Below, piece by piece: positions 34,725 to 45,689 of a stretch of 64,000 nucleotides of DNA. The first letter of the stretch is position 1, and each line of letters starts with the position of its first letter. Origin of the DNA: Juglans regia. Taxonomy: Eukaryota > Streptophyta > Magnoliopsida > Fagales > Juglandaceae. The position numbers and the translations under genes are program-made. Location: contig NC_049904.1 of NCBI RefSeq assembly GCF_001411555.2, positions 31,819,370 through 31,883,369 on the forward strand, written 5' to 3'. The notes under the pieces were generated by a model. The model searched no databases. It had not been told where the DNA came from and worked only from the letters and a program-made list of their open reading frames with translations.

Positions 34725-36102
34725 TAAATATAATTATTGAATGATCGAAATAAATTGCATGTGTTATTTGAAAGCCTTTATATCTTACTATTATTATTTG
34801 TTATGTCTATTATTATTTTGACTTTGGCGTGTTTGAATTGAAAAAATTAATATTTTGTTATAAAATGGTTGTAAATTAATGGTTGTGTTCGTATATATTG
34901 GTCCTCTTAGAGAAAATGCAGGAGATTATATATTATATATATATATATATATATATTACCCTTCAAAATATTTTATTTATTTTTTGGTTGGTCCTGTGCA
35001 CCCTTCCGGGATTTCTGAATTTCTCTCTGCAGCAAACATGGAGTTGTGTTTGGAATCTGCATGGACAGATTTGTTCATTTCTTTCTTAGAGACACAGAGA
35101 CAGTCTCTTGGCCCTCGAGTCTTGCAAGTTGCAACTGCATTTTATTTTTATGTTTTTACAATTGTGATTATTGAGTGACGAAGGAAGCCTCCCATAAACC
35201 TTTCCCATTTTCTAATTGGAAAAAGCTGTTTTGCCGGCTTAAGGTTACCACTCTAGGTGACCGCTTGGGAAATTTTTTTTTAAATTTTTATTTAGTGATT
35301 AAGAAAATAATTCTAACTGTATTAGTGTATTTTTTTAAAAAAAAAAACTTTAAATATATTAAAAAAATGTGAATAAAAAAAAAATACTAAACACATTATC
35401 GGTAACAATGAGCGGTACTACTCAGGTGGTAGAGTAGCACTGCTCGTTCTAATTCTCGTATTAATATTTTCTTCTGCAATGTTTAGCATTGAAAAAATTA
35501 TATATAATTTGTTTGAATGCTGAAAATAAGAACTTTCAATGGAGTGTTATTACAATATAACACCCTTGTAATATTATGGATGTAACAGATATTGATTTGC
35601 ATACCATATATATATATATATTAAGGAAAATTGTTATCATTCATTTATTAGAAAAATTTATATTCATGACTGGATATATTTTAAGATGTTCCCATATCAA
35701 ACATGATATCATAAACTAAAATAATGCATTTGGAACTCCATCAGTACACTATTTCCTTTTGTGATTAGTATGAACTTTATTATTGTTGATACTTTCTACT
35801 ATAGACAAATGTATAAGAGACAATATTTTCTACCTAAACAGAAACTCAACCTTACCCTTCATAGAAGAGATGACTTAACCTCTACAGATAAACGTCCGAG
35901 AGATGAACTTTTTTCTTTAATTAACAAAAAGGAAACCAAAAATGAAAATAGTAAGATAGATGTAAAAAATGACAGATAACAATTTGGACCAACTCCTGTA
36001 GAATTTGGAATCTGTGACGACTCGTGAAGGCAACACACTTATATATTTTCATACATAAAGGTCAGATTTGAAAGGTTTATAGTGGTGAGTCCGGTGATTT
36101 GG
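34725..36102. other. intergenic, no gene recognised
   Basis: AT-rich, with an (AT)n run at about 34,930-34,955. A short GC-richer segment (34,985-35,130) gives overlapping open frames without recognisable similarity. A compact hairpin lies at 35,408-35,443. Confidence 0.55.
35408..35443. repeat. 14-bp-arm hairpin
   Basis: GAGCGGTACTACTC pairs with GAGTAGCACTGCTC across an 8-base loop: 12 of 14 Watson-Crick pairs plus one G-T. The loop reads AGGTGGTA. It superficially resembles a tRNA A-box region followed by a B-box-like GTTCTAATTC, but the spacing is too short for a tRNA. Confidence 0.65.
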
Positions 36103-36400
36103 CACGTGTGTCAAGAAGAGCTGCCAGAAGGGGTGGTGCGTGAGGACCACGTGCAGATGTGGGCGACAGGTGAGAACCACGTGCGGTGATTTTCGCAAAA
36201 CCAACATTTTCCTCTGAACGATTTTTCGACTCGTGAATCTGCTTGTGCCACACGTGTCTCCAGGGAGTTGTCAGAAAGCTATAGATAACCACGGGCGGTG
36301 ATTTTCGCAAAACCACCACTTTCCTTTAAACGATTTTTGACTTGTGAATCTACTTGTATCACACGTGTTTCTAGGGAGTTGACAGAAAACTGTGGATCTG
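36103..36400. repeat. 112-bp tandem repeat with five CACGTG cores
   Basis: The unit starting CGGTGATTTTCGCAAAACCA at 36,184 recurs at 36,296, a 112-bp period with scattered differences. CACGTG (the G-box core) occurs at 36,103, 36,148, 36,178, 36,251 and 36,362. G-boxes are bound by plant bZIP and bHLH factors. The cluster is about 1.5 kb upstream of the PXC3 start codon, in the same direction. A regulatory role is inference. Confidence 0.8.
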
Positions 36401-37854
36401 TCTTTTTCAACATTAAAGAAAGCAAAATAGAACTAAGTAAAAAAATTTTGATAGACAAAGTGAGTGAATAGAGGAAGGAGGGGAGGAGGAGGAAGAGGAA
36501 GTCGAGGCCTCTTCCCCTCCGATGAAAATCAGATTTAGAACTCTTGATTTTTTATGAGAGTGAGAGGGAAAGAGGTGCCTAGGATTTTATTATTATTTGT
36601 GATTCAATTTGCATACCATATTAAACATTAAAAAATATATTTTCTTAAATTTATGTCATATTAATAGTGTTATAATGACGCTACACTTAGAGTGATAAAT
36701 AGAATTTTCCTATTCGATGTCTCATGAAATTTGCTAATCTAAAAAGTTTTTCTTCCTTCCAGTTTTCGCAAAAATTAAAATAATTTATTAGTTTTGAACT
36801 CTTCAATTGGGTTTAAATTTTCAACAGGGATTGAAAATATGAAGACTCCATTTTCAAAATTATCGAAAAAGGAATAAATTATTAATATATGTACGAACGT
36901 CAACAGTGTGGGTGTGCCTACCACTATTGTTCATAAAAATATGGAGGCTATTCTGAATACTTGGAAATGACCTTTGGATGTATTTAATATCCCATGATAC
37001 GTTGATACTTTGTCAGTGGGACTGTGGGGCCGTGGGAGTGTTTATGTAGCCTTCAATTCATTCACTCATCACAGCCCGTTTCTCGTGAAAGCCTGCGGGC
37101 GTGAGAGAAGAATTTCATTCCTGATTTCTAATCTTCAGACCCACAAATCTCTCTGTTTTCTCTTCTCGTTGGGCGTATGCGTGTGTAAGAAAAAGAAAAA
37201 CACCTAGCCCGTGAAGCCTGTGACAAAGCATTGTCCCCTTTACTCTTTTTTTTTTTTTCTCCTTTCTATCTAGTCTCTCGTTACCTCCGTTCAAACCATC
37301 ACAGCAGCCCTGCCTCTCCAGTCATTTTCGTGTTTGGCTCTACAACCATGTTCTTTCTCGATAGAACGATTCGCATTTCATACTAGACTCATGTTCCATA
37401 ATGCAGGTCCTTTTGTATCTCTTTTGTCTGTTTCTTCTTGTTCTGGTTCTTGGAAGCTTTCCCTTAGATATGGGTCTCTTTGAGTTTTGGTCCTGAGTCT
37501 TGATTGGTACAGTTTTCCCCCCGAAATTAAGGGATTGGTGTGCTCTGTAATTCCTGGGTTTCAACAAAATCTAAAATGGGGTTTCTTGAAAAAGTCGAGA
37601 CGTGAGGGGTCTTATATTTCTGGGCATTTTTGTTTTCTTGGTGGGTGCCTTCTATGGTTCTCAAAAGGAGCTCAGAATTTCCATTGAAGTGGGTGATACA
37701 AGCAGTTAGCGAGAATAAATTTTGAGGAAGAAAATAATCATAAGAGAAGTTGGATTCTCAATATTTTGGCCTTTTGATCACTGTTTTTGAGCTTGGGGAA
37801 GAAAATCTGAGTTATTTCACCATAGTTAACCCTGCGAAAGAAGGCAGCCCACTG
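36401..37854 (+). promoter_or_regulatory. PXC3 upstream region and probable 5' leader
   Basis: No other gene is recognisable between the G-box repeat and the PXC3 start. CT-rich sequence from about 37,245 to 37,320 looks like a plant leader region. I cannot place the transcription start. In-frame codons extend upstream of the chosen ATG without another ATG. Confidence 0.45.
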
Positions 37855-40629
37855 ATGGCAGTTTTTTGCTTGTTCTCTCTTTTGCTAGTTGGGTTTATAT
37901 CAAAACTTCAGCTTGTGGGTGCTCAGCTCCATGATCAAACTACGCTGTTATCCATTAACAACGAGCTTGGAATACCTGGATGGGGAGCCAACTACTCAGA
38001 TTACTGCTCTTGGCCCGGCATTGGCTGCGGTTTGAACAATTCGATGGTGGAAAGGCTTGATCTTTCTCGCCGAAACCTCCGAGGTAATGCGACTCTAATT
38101 TCTGAGCTCAAAGCTTTGAAGTGGCTTGACCTTTCTAGTAATGATTTCCACGGATCAATTCCTTCAGCGTTTGGGAATTTATCTGAGCTTGAATTTCTTG
38201 ACTTGTCATTGAATAAGTTCGATGGTTCAATTCCTAGAGAATTGGGTAGTCTCAACAACCTTAGAACATTGAATCTTTCGAACAACTTGCTTGTAGGAGA
38301 AATACCAGACGAGCTTCAGGGCCTTGAAAAGTTACAGGCTTTTCAAATTTCTAGTAATAAACTGAGTGGTTCTATCCCAATTTGGGTGGGCAACTTGACC
38401 AACCTCAGAATTTTCACAGCCTATGAGAATGATTTAGGGGGTAAAATCCCGGATAATCTGGGCTTGGTTTCCGAGCTTCAATCGCTGAATCTACATTCAA
38501 ACCTGCTTGAAGGACCGATACCTAAGAGCATTTTTGTTTTGGGAAAGCTGGAAGTCCTGATTCTGACCCAGAATAAATTAAGCAGTGATCTTCCTGAAGA
38601 AATTGGGAACTGCAAAGGCCTTTCTAGTATCCGAATAGGCAACAATGATCTTGTAGGCACCATTCCTAAGGCGATTGGAAATATTAGTAGCCTTACATAC
38701 TTTGAGGCAGATAATAACAAGCTCTCTGGGGATGTTGTCCCAGAGTTTTCGCAATGCTCTAATCTCACCCTCCTAAATTTGGCCTCTAACGGATTTACTG
38801 GAACTATTCCTCAGGAGCTTGGACAGCTCGTGGATCTGCAGGAATTGATTCTCTCTGGCAACAGTTTGTTTGGTGATATTCCGAAATCAATTCTTGGTTG
38901 TAAGAGTCTTAACAAGCTTGATCTAAGCAATAATAGATTCAATGGCAGTATACCAAATGAAATCTGCAACATGTCAAAATTGCAGTACTTGCTCTTGGAT
39001 CAGAACTCAATAAGAGGGGAGATACCTCATGAAATTGGAAACTGTGTGAAACTCCTTGAATTGCAAATGGGTAGTAACTATTTAAGTGGAGCAATACCTC
39101 CTGAGATTGGTCATATAAAAAACTTACAGATAGCATTAAATTTGAGCTTCAATCATCTCCATGGGCCGCTGCCTCTTGAGTTAGGGAAACTGGACAAGCT
39201 GGTTTCTTTGGATGTCTCTAATAATAGGCTCTCCGGTAATATCCCATCTTCATTTAAGGGCATGTTGAGCTTGATAGAGGTCAATTTCTCAAATAATCTG
39301 CTCACTGGCCCAATACCCAATTTTGTACCATTCCAAAAGAGTCCAAAATCAAGCTTTCTAGGGAACATAGAGCTCTGTGGAGAGCCATTGACACCTCCAT
39401 GTGCAAGCTCTCATAGTTCTGACAGTGAGAATTACCATCACAAGGTCTCTTACAAGATCATACTAGCTGTTATTGGTTCTGGTTTGGCGGTTTTTACATC
39501 AGTAACTGTAGTTGTTGTCCTGTTTATGATGAGAGAGAGACAAGAAAAAGAAGCCAAAGCTGCCGGAATTGAAGATGATGTAACCAATAATCGACCAATG
39601 ATACTAGCAGGCAATGTCTTTGTTGAGAATCTCAGACAAGCAATTGATCTTGATGCTGTTGTAAAAGCAACTTTGAAGGATTCGAATAAACTCATCAGTG
39701 GGACTTTCAGCACCGTTTACAAGGCAGTTATGCCTTCTGGGCTAGTTCTGTCGGTGAAGAGACTTAAATCCATGGACCAGACTATCATTCATCACCAGAG
39801 CAAGATGATTAGAGAGCTCGAAAGGCTCAGCAAACTCTGTCATGAAAATCTAGTGCGGCCTGTTGGATATGTTATTTACGAAGATGTTGCTCTTTTAATC
39901 CATCATCACTTACCGAATGGGACATTAGCCCAGCTGCTTCATGAATCTACCAAGCAACCCGAATATGAACCTGACTGGCCTACACGACTCTCTATTGCTG
40001 TCGGCGTGGCAGAAGGGTTAGCTTTCCTTCATAATGTGGCAATTATCCACCTTGATATTTCTTCTGGCAATGTTCTTTTGGATTCTAATTCCAAGCCTTT
40101 GGTTGGGGAGATTGAGATATCGAAGCTCTTAGATCCGTCCAAAGGCACTGCAAGTATTAGTGCCGTTGCAGGCTCATTTGGCTATATTCCACCAGGTATC
40201 TCTTATGCATTCGATAGCTCTGTGTATATATACTGTTGTTCTGACATTTTTACACCAGCTACACCTTCTCTCATCTTCGATTCTTTTTTCTTTGTCATCA
40301 TAGAATATGCATATACAATGCAAGTTACAGCACCAGGAAATGTTTATAGCTATGGTGTAGTTTTGCTTGAGATCCTTACTACCCGAGTACCAGTTGATGA
40401 GGCTTTTGGTGAAGGGGTAGACTTGGTGAAGTGGGTTCATACTGCTCCAGCACGAGGGGAAACCCCAGAGCAGATACTTGATGCAAGGCTTAGTACAGTT
40501 TCTTTTAGTTGGAGGAAGGAGATGCTTGCAGCTCTGAAGGTGGCATTACTCTGCACCGACTACACACCAGCTAAGCGGCCAAAAATGAAAAAAGTGGTGG
40601 AAATGCTTCACGAAATAAAGCAGAACTGA
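37855..40629 (+). CDS. PXC3: LRR receptor-like (pseudo)kinase PXC3
   Basis: Two exons, 37,855-40,195 and 40,304-40,629, encode 888 residues. Residues 1 to about 24 are a signal peptide. An N-terminal cap (SDYCSWPGIGC) precedes about 20 leucine-rich repeats (to about residue 505), then LCGEPL, a transmembrane segment at about 533-556 and a kinase-like domain from about 600. Sequence and layout match PXC3 (At2g41820), a relative of the vascular PXY/TDR receptors linked to vascular development. The ATP-binding Lys is kept (SVKRLK, about residue 633). The catalytic HRD is HLD (about 730, HLDISSGN) and the DFG position reads GEI, so it is expected to be a pseudokinase that signals through partners. 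The start is the ATG giving the signal peptide first; the longer upstream frame has no ATG. The single intron is 108 bp and free of stops (see findings). Confidence 0.97.
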   Translation: MAVFCLFSLLLVGFISKLQLVGAQLHDQTTLLSINNELGIPGWGANYSDYCSWPGIGCGLNNSMVERLDLSRRNLRGNATLISELKALKWLDLSSNDFHGSIPSAFGNLSELEFLDLSLNKFDGSIPRELGSLNNLRTLNLSNNLLVGEIPDELQGLEKLQAFQISSNKLSGSIPIWVGNLTNLRIFTAYENDLGGKIPDNLGLVSELQSLNLHSNLLEGPIPKSIFVLGKLEVLILTQNKLSSDLPEEIGNCKGLSSIRIGNNDLVGTIPKAIGNISSLTYFEADNNKLSGDVVPEFSQCSNLTLLNLASNGFTGTIPQELGQLVDLQELILSGNSLFGDIPKSILGCKSLNKLDLSNNRFNGSIPNEICNMSKLQYLLLDQNSIRGEIPHEIGNCVKLLELQMGSNYLSGAIPPEIGHIKNLQIALNLSFNHLHGPLPLELGKLDKLVSLDVSNNRLSGNIPSSFKGMLSLIEVNFSNNLLTGPIPNFVPFQKSPKSSFLGNIELCGEPLTPPCASSHSSDSENYHHKVSYKIILAVIGSGLAVFTSVTVVVVLFMMRERQEKEAKAAGIEDDVTNNRPMILAGNVFVENLRQAIDLDAVVKATLKDSNKLISGTFSTVYKAVMPSGLVLSVKRLKSMDQTIIHHQSKMIRELERLSKLCHENLVRPVGYVIYEDVALLIHHHLPNGTLAQLLHESTKQPEYEPDWPTRLSIAVGVAEGLAFLHNVAIIHLDISSGNVLLDSNSKPLVGEIEISKLLDPSKGTASISAVAGSFGYIPPGISYAFDSSVYIYCCSDIFTPATPSLIFDSFFFVIIEYAYTMQVTAPGNVYSYGVVLLEILTTRVPVDEAFGEGVDLVKWVHTAPARGETPEQILDARLSTVSFSWRKEMLAALKVALLCTDYTPAKRPKMKKVVEMLHEIKQN

Positions 40630-41511
40630 TGGATGATACCCGTGCGAGTTCTTTAAGAGGATGGAGGCTCTGGAAACTGGGAAATCCCTCATTAACTTAA
40701 AAAGGAACGAGATTCATATCTTTAATATTCGGCTCGTTCCCAAATTTGTCTTCCACAGATCGAGGCAGTGGCATGCCCTACGTTGTTCAGGGCCTCAGGC
40801 TATAGCTAGTTAAATACCTCTTGGGTCATATGTCCGGTTGTTCTGTATCAAAAGGGCTTGTGATAAATGACAGCTTCCTGCAATCTGTTTGAGTTGGCCA
40901 AACAAATGAAATCTGGTAGTGGGTTAATGCATTAATCAGGAGAGTCCTCCAAAGAGTTCGGACTACTCTTGAGTTCCTGTATCACACATTAGGCTAGCAA
41001 TTGAAGTACTGCTGAAAAGAGCAAGCTGGATGCTCTGATTTTTGTGTGCCAGATGCATGTGATCCAAATTCAATTATTAGTTTGCTACTGATCAAAGTTC
41101 CACTCATATAATCGTACCATATTCAACCCAATTTCTACCCATGTTGATTCTGTATTTTATTCCCGAAAACTTAATTTACTTCCATGTTTTATTTTGCCTC
41201 ACCAAAAAATAAAAAGAAAAAAAAAAGAGATCTTGACAAGCCATTGAGGCCTCATGTTAAAAGAAATTAAAAAATAAAAATAAAAATATAATCAAAGTCA
41301 TACTGTGGTTTAAATTTTAAGCTTCCCTTTGATTTAAGAGGAATGTGCATGCATGATGTTCGAATTCAATTTTAGTTGGAGTGACGTTCCGTTATATACT
41401 TAAATAGGTTATATATATGTGTGTGTGTGTGAATAATCTATCCATCAGTTACTATTCACTAACGACACTCAACATTTTATATAAAACTGCATGTGTATTT
41501 TTAAATATTAT
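40630..41511. other. PXC3 3' region and intergenic DNA
   Basis: The first few hundred bases should be the PXC3 3' untranslated region. No gene follows. A TG/TA run lies at about 41,410-41,431. AACTGCATGTGTATTTTTAAATATT at 41,487-41,510 copies an internal part of the adjacent LTR (see findings). Confidence 0.55.
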
Positions 41512-41727
41512 TAGATAATTCAAAGTCTCAACAACCTCAGTCCACATCCTTATCTTAACTGCTTGTGTATTTTTAAATATTTGAATTCAAACTTGTATTT
41601 CTGATTTCTACAAATCTTCATAGATTTTATATTGTAACTACAATTGTGACAAACTCTTCTATATTAATATTCGTATGGACAACTCTAGAATAAAGCTGCC
41701 AATTCCCATTTCTTGAATTATCTTACA
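41512..41727 (+). repeat. left LTR, 5' portion missing or replaced
   Basis: Matches the right LTR from AATTCAAAGTCTCAACAACC to the terminal CTTACA. It lacks a counterpart of the first part of the right LTR (43,881-43,945). The upstream sequence is unrelated except for a copied 25-bp piece. Confidence 0.85.
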
Positions 41728-41759
41728 TGGTATCAGAGTCAGGTTATACATTTATGAAA

Positions 41760-43929
41760 TCCTTTGGCTGTGCATGCTATCTATTGTTATGACCATATAA
41801 CAATCACAAACTTCAGTTTAGGTCTAAACAATGTATTTTTCTTGGCAATAGTTCCAATTCTCGGGGCTATAGATGTTATGATCCTCTCTCCAATCGTGTA
41901 TATCTTAGTCGACATGTGGTGTTTGATGAAACTTTGTTCCCTGCCAAATCCTGCACTTCATCTCTATTGAAGCCGTGTGTATTTGAGTCTGTTGCCAAGG
42001 ATGGTTCTTCTACAAATTCCTCATCTCAGATTTAGGTACCTATTTCTAACCCTTCCATTTTACCTGATATGCCTCAGTCTTCAATTCATATAAATATTTC
42101 TCCTTTAGCCTCCTCTGTTGATCCTCCTTTGAACTCACCTTGTGCCACTCCTTTGTCAACCTCTAGTTCTACTGCAGCCACTTCTCTACAACCTACTCCA
42201 ACACCTATAAATCCTCCAACTCATCCAATGTTGACTAGAAGTAAGACTGGCCATTCAAAACCTAAAATTTATCTCAACTTTCATACTTTCTATTCTACAA
42301 AATATCCCTTGTGTGCATTGCATTCCTTTACCATTTCAACAGAACCTTTATCTTATGCTCAAGCATCCAAGTTTGAAGAATGGAGACAAGCAATGAATGC
42401 TGAATTTCAAGCCCTCCTGGATAACAAAACTTGGGTCTTATGTCCACGACCTACTGATAAAAATGTTATTAAAAACAAGTGGGTGTTTAAGGTTAAACAA
42501 AGAGCTAATGGCACTATTGAGAGGTTCAAGGCATGTCTTGTGGCTAAAGGATTTCAACAACAAGAAGGTTTAGATTATGCTGAAACATTTAGTTCTGTTG
42601 TCAAAGCATCTACTTTCCGACTTGTTCTTGCTTTGGCTGTCCACTTTGACTGGTCATTAAGCAATTGGATGTATCTAATGCTTTTTTACATGGAGACTTG
42701 GAAGAAGAGGTGTTTATGGAACAACCTACTGGTTTCAAGGATTCTTCTCACCCTCACTTAGTTTGCAAGCTTCGCAAGGCACTTTATGGCCTTAAGCAGG
42801 CCCCTTGTGCTTGGTTTCATAGACTTTCTGAAGTCCTACTTAATCTTGGCTTTGTGGCTTCTCAAGTTGATCACTCACTCTTTACATTTCATTACTATGA
42901 TATTCACATTTTTCTCTTGGTTTATGTGATGATATTATTATCACAGGTTCTAAGCTCTCTTTTATTATGCATTTGATCAAGTCTTTACAGGGTGATTTTG
43001 CTCTAAAGAACCTAGGACCACTGCACTACTTTCTGGACATCAAAGTGATTCATACTTCCTCTGGTCTGCACTTATTACAATCCAAGTATATTGTGGACTT
43101 ACTGCTTCATACTCGCATGCTTGGTGCTAAGCCATGTGCTACACCATTACCAACAGGTGCTAAATTATCTGAACTTGAAGGAGAGCCCTTGCAAGATGCT
43201 ACGGAGTACAGACAAGTGGTGGGTGCTTTGCAATACTGCACACTAACACGCCCTGATATTTCATTTCCTGTGAATCAATTATGTCAGTTTATGTACCAGC
43301 CAACTACAGCTCATTGGTCTGCTGCCAAAAGAGTATTACGTTATCTTAAAGGCTCTCTCCATCATGGTCTGGTTTATGATCGTGGTTCTCTTCAGTTAAA
43401 TGCCGTTAGTGATTCAGATTGGGCTGATAGCATTGATGACAAGCATTCCACCATGGGTTATGCTATCTTCCTTGGATCTTGTTTGATATCATGGTCTGCC
43501 AAGAAGCAGCCTGTTGTTTCTCATTCAAGCACCAAGTTAGAATATCGATCCATGGCCTTTGCAACAGCTGAACTGTATTGGCTTTGAATGGTACTCAATG
43601 ACCTTCGTGTCTCACTACCTACTGCTCCAGTCCTATGATGTGATAATCTCAGTGCATTGTCCTTCGCCTCCAACCCAGTTTTTCATGCTCGAACTAAGCA
43701 TATAGAGGTGGACTATCACTTTGTTAGGGAGAAAGTTACACAGAAGGACATCTCTCTTCGACATATCTCTACTACTGCTCAATTAGCTGATTTGTTCACA
43801 AAGGCCCTAACCAGTGCTTGGTTTCAACTGCTAAGAAACAAGTTAATGGTTCGTGAACTCCCAATTACCTTGAGGGGGGATGTTAAGCTACTGCAAGATC
43901 AATTGAACAACTCCAGCTCATCATCATAG
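41760..43929 (+). pseudogene. copia pol remnant (integrase tail, reverse transcriptase, RNase H)
   Basis: It opens in the integrase C-terminal region (text ending RCYDPLSNRVYLSRHVVFDE), then a Ser/Thr/Pro linker. The reverse transcriptase follows (KNKWVFKVKQRANGTIERFK, CLVAKGFQQQEGLDYAETFS, then in another frame [16 protein letters not shown]), and RNase H (SDSDWADSIDDKHSTMGYAI). Breaks: a stop in the linker (about 42,033), a frameshift near 42,660, loss of one base within the YVDD catalytic box near 42,930, and TGA stops at 43,585-43,587 and 43,636-43,638. It ends with a normal copia C-terminus (LADLFTKALTSAWF). Not functional. Confidence 0.93.
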
Positions 43930-44174
43930 AGATTAGAAGATAATGCTCTGTTATCAAATAATTCAAAGTCTCAACAACCTCAGTCCACATCGATCCTTAT
44001 CTTAACTGCATGTGTATTTTTAAATATTTGAATTCAAACTTGTATTTCTGATTTCTACAAACCTTCATAGATTTTATATTGTAACTACAATTGGAACAAA
44101 CTCTTCTATATTAATATACGTATGGACAGCTCTAGAATCAAGCTGCCAATTCCCATTTCTTGAATTATCTTACA
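43881..44174 (+). repeat. right LTR, full length
   Basis: 294 bp, TG...CA ends (TGTTAAGC to CTTACA), directly after the purine tract. It abuts the truncated NAC exon at 44,175. Confidence 0.85.
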
Positions 44175-44339
44175 TATATCAACGTCTCGGACTATATTGG
44201 GGCACGGAAGAGGCTGATTCATGATCCTCTTCATCAAATAATGACAGATCAACTGTTCGTCAGTCGGGGAAAAGACATAATCAGGCGGAAAGAAATACAT
44301 GATGCCGTCTGTCTCCCAGTTCATCTCCTCCACGGTCAA
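44175..44339 (-). pseudogene. NAC transcription factor exon 1, truncated by the copia element
   Basis: On minus, an ATG at 44,339 opens a frame reading MTVEEMNWETDG, then PPDYVFSPTDEQLICHYLMK, RIMNQPLPCPN and RDVDI. This is NAC subdomain A and its downstream DVDIY region. The coding sequence stops matching at the edge of the copia LTR (44,174), and the next codons come from the LTR. I looked for the continuation on the far side of the retroelement (below 41,512) and did not see it, so flanking sequence was lost or rearranged. The Gly-Phe of the usual PGFRF is Asp-Tyr here. It is distinct from the intact NAC at 23,148, though of the same family. Confidence 0.85.
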
Positions 44340-45689
44340 ACCTTAAGAATTCCTAGTTAGTTCTTCTTCTTTCTTGAAGGTTTAAACTTGAAAGGAAAAG
44401 GTTTTTTGTTAATAGAGAGATGCTCTATTAATCGTGGACGTACTGCAGGTATATATAGAGGTGAAGGTTGGTGAAGAGGCTGAGAGCGCTACGGGATTTA
44501 ATTATAAAAAATGTGCATGGGATTATATATTCATCATGTGTCCATCCTTAATTAGAAACGTACGTACGTGCGTGCTAATATACATTAAGGTCAAAGGTGA
44601 TAAGATAGATTAGTTTAGAAGGGTAGTCGACTGGCGTACGTTCCTATTCATGTCTTTAATTTCGTTGCTCAGGCTAGCTAACTAGTTATAAGTGCTCTTG
44701 GATCATCGATCTATCCGCGCGCTTGTTCTTTATCAAACGGCTTATGATATGGGAATCATCATATGTATAGTTTGCTGGTGAAAACGATAGTAGAGTTTTC
44801 CCTAGTTTAAAAGGATTGATTGGAGGGGGCGACTCCATGGACCCGGCGGCTGGAACTCAAACACAGAGGCGTATGGAAACCCAAAACAGAGAACTGGAAG
44901 ATGGGATCTGAAGTGAAATGTGAAGTGGTTTGAGAGATACAGGGGCAGGGTGCGTCGAGGAAAGTGAGAAAGGGTGCGTTGCGGTTCAGAAGGCAGGGGC
45001 AGTGTGCGATCATTCCCTCCCTACGTCAACTATATCTGTGATAAAAATCTTTTTTTTTTTTTCACTTTAAATTTTTTAAACTTCGAAATTAATATTCTTT
45101 GATCTCAAACTTCATCACAAGGTTTTATTTATTTTATTTTATTTTGTATGAAAAGAGTGAATGATAAATGATGATTGAGATCAGTGATAATCGAAATGCA
45201 ATATTTGATCGAATTCAATACTAGTTCATAGAAGATAGTGAAGGAAGAATTTGTAAGATGGGTCTCTTATATCCCAAAAGATATCATCTATGATTGAGCC
45301 AGCTCATGAATTAAGTTGCATATAACTCCATGAGAACGATGTTTAAAGAAACAAACGTATTAGCAGGATCTAACTCAGAATGGGAACCTCTGAACCGTGG
45401 CTTGAAACTCTGTACAACTAGAGGAGATAAAATAAGAGCACCTCATCCTGAATGTGGGCATGCACAAGTTAAAATGGAGAAGAATAAGATATAAAAAGGT
45501 AACAAACTCATCTCATATTTATTGAAACAGTCGCTCTGCTTCTGCACCTGCAATGTACTATGAAGCAAGCACACTATAATTACTAATTAGAATAAAAAAT
45601 AGGATACTCCTATACCAGCCTTTGAGCTTAAAGATCAACAGCTAGCTTCTGTTGAGTATTCACAATTCAAATCTAACCCCACCAAAATG
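44340..45689. other. intergenic and EFR3-like 3' region
   Basis: No gene recognised. The first part would be the promoter of the broken NAC copy. The last few hundred bases before 45,690 should hold the 3' untranslated region of the minus-strand EFR3-like gene. A mildly GC-richer stretch at 44,815-45,010 has an open minus frame of 68 codons without recognisable similarity. Confidence 0.55.

Larger units (their letters stand above)
41512..44174 (+). mobile_element. internally deleted Ty1/copia LTR retrotransposon
   Basis: The left LTR (recognisable from about 41,512 to 41,727) and right LTR (43,881-44,174) both end CTTACA. TGGTATCAGAGTCAGG (41,728 on) is the initiator-Met tRNA primer site. 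A purine tract TGAGGGGGGA lies at 43,871-43,880, just before the right LTR's TGTTAAGC. Between them is only the 3' part of pol: gag, protease and most of integrase are missing. The shared LTR portions (about 210 bp) differ by roughly eight substitutions plus a 4-bp indel, so the insertion is not recent. TATAT follows the right LTR; a matching left duplication is not clear. The first 80 bases or so of the left LTR do not match the right. Confidence 0.93.

Noticed and set aside
35400..35470. tRNA gene or SINE head suggested by GGTGGTAGAGTAGCA and GTTCTAATTC
   Set aside because: The A-box-like and B-box-like segments are too close together, there is no acceptor stem, and no target duplication was seen.
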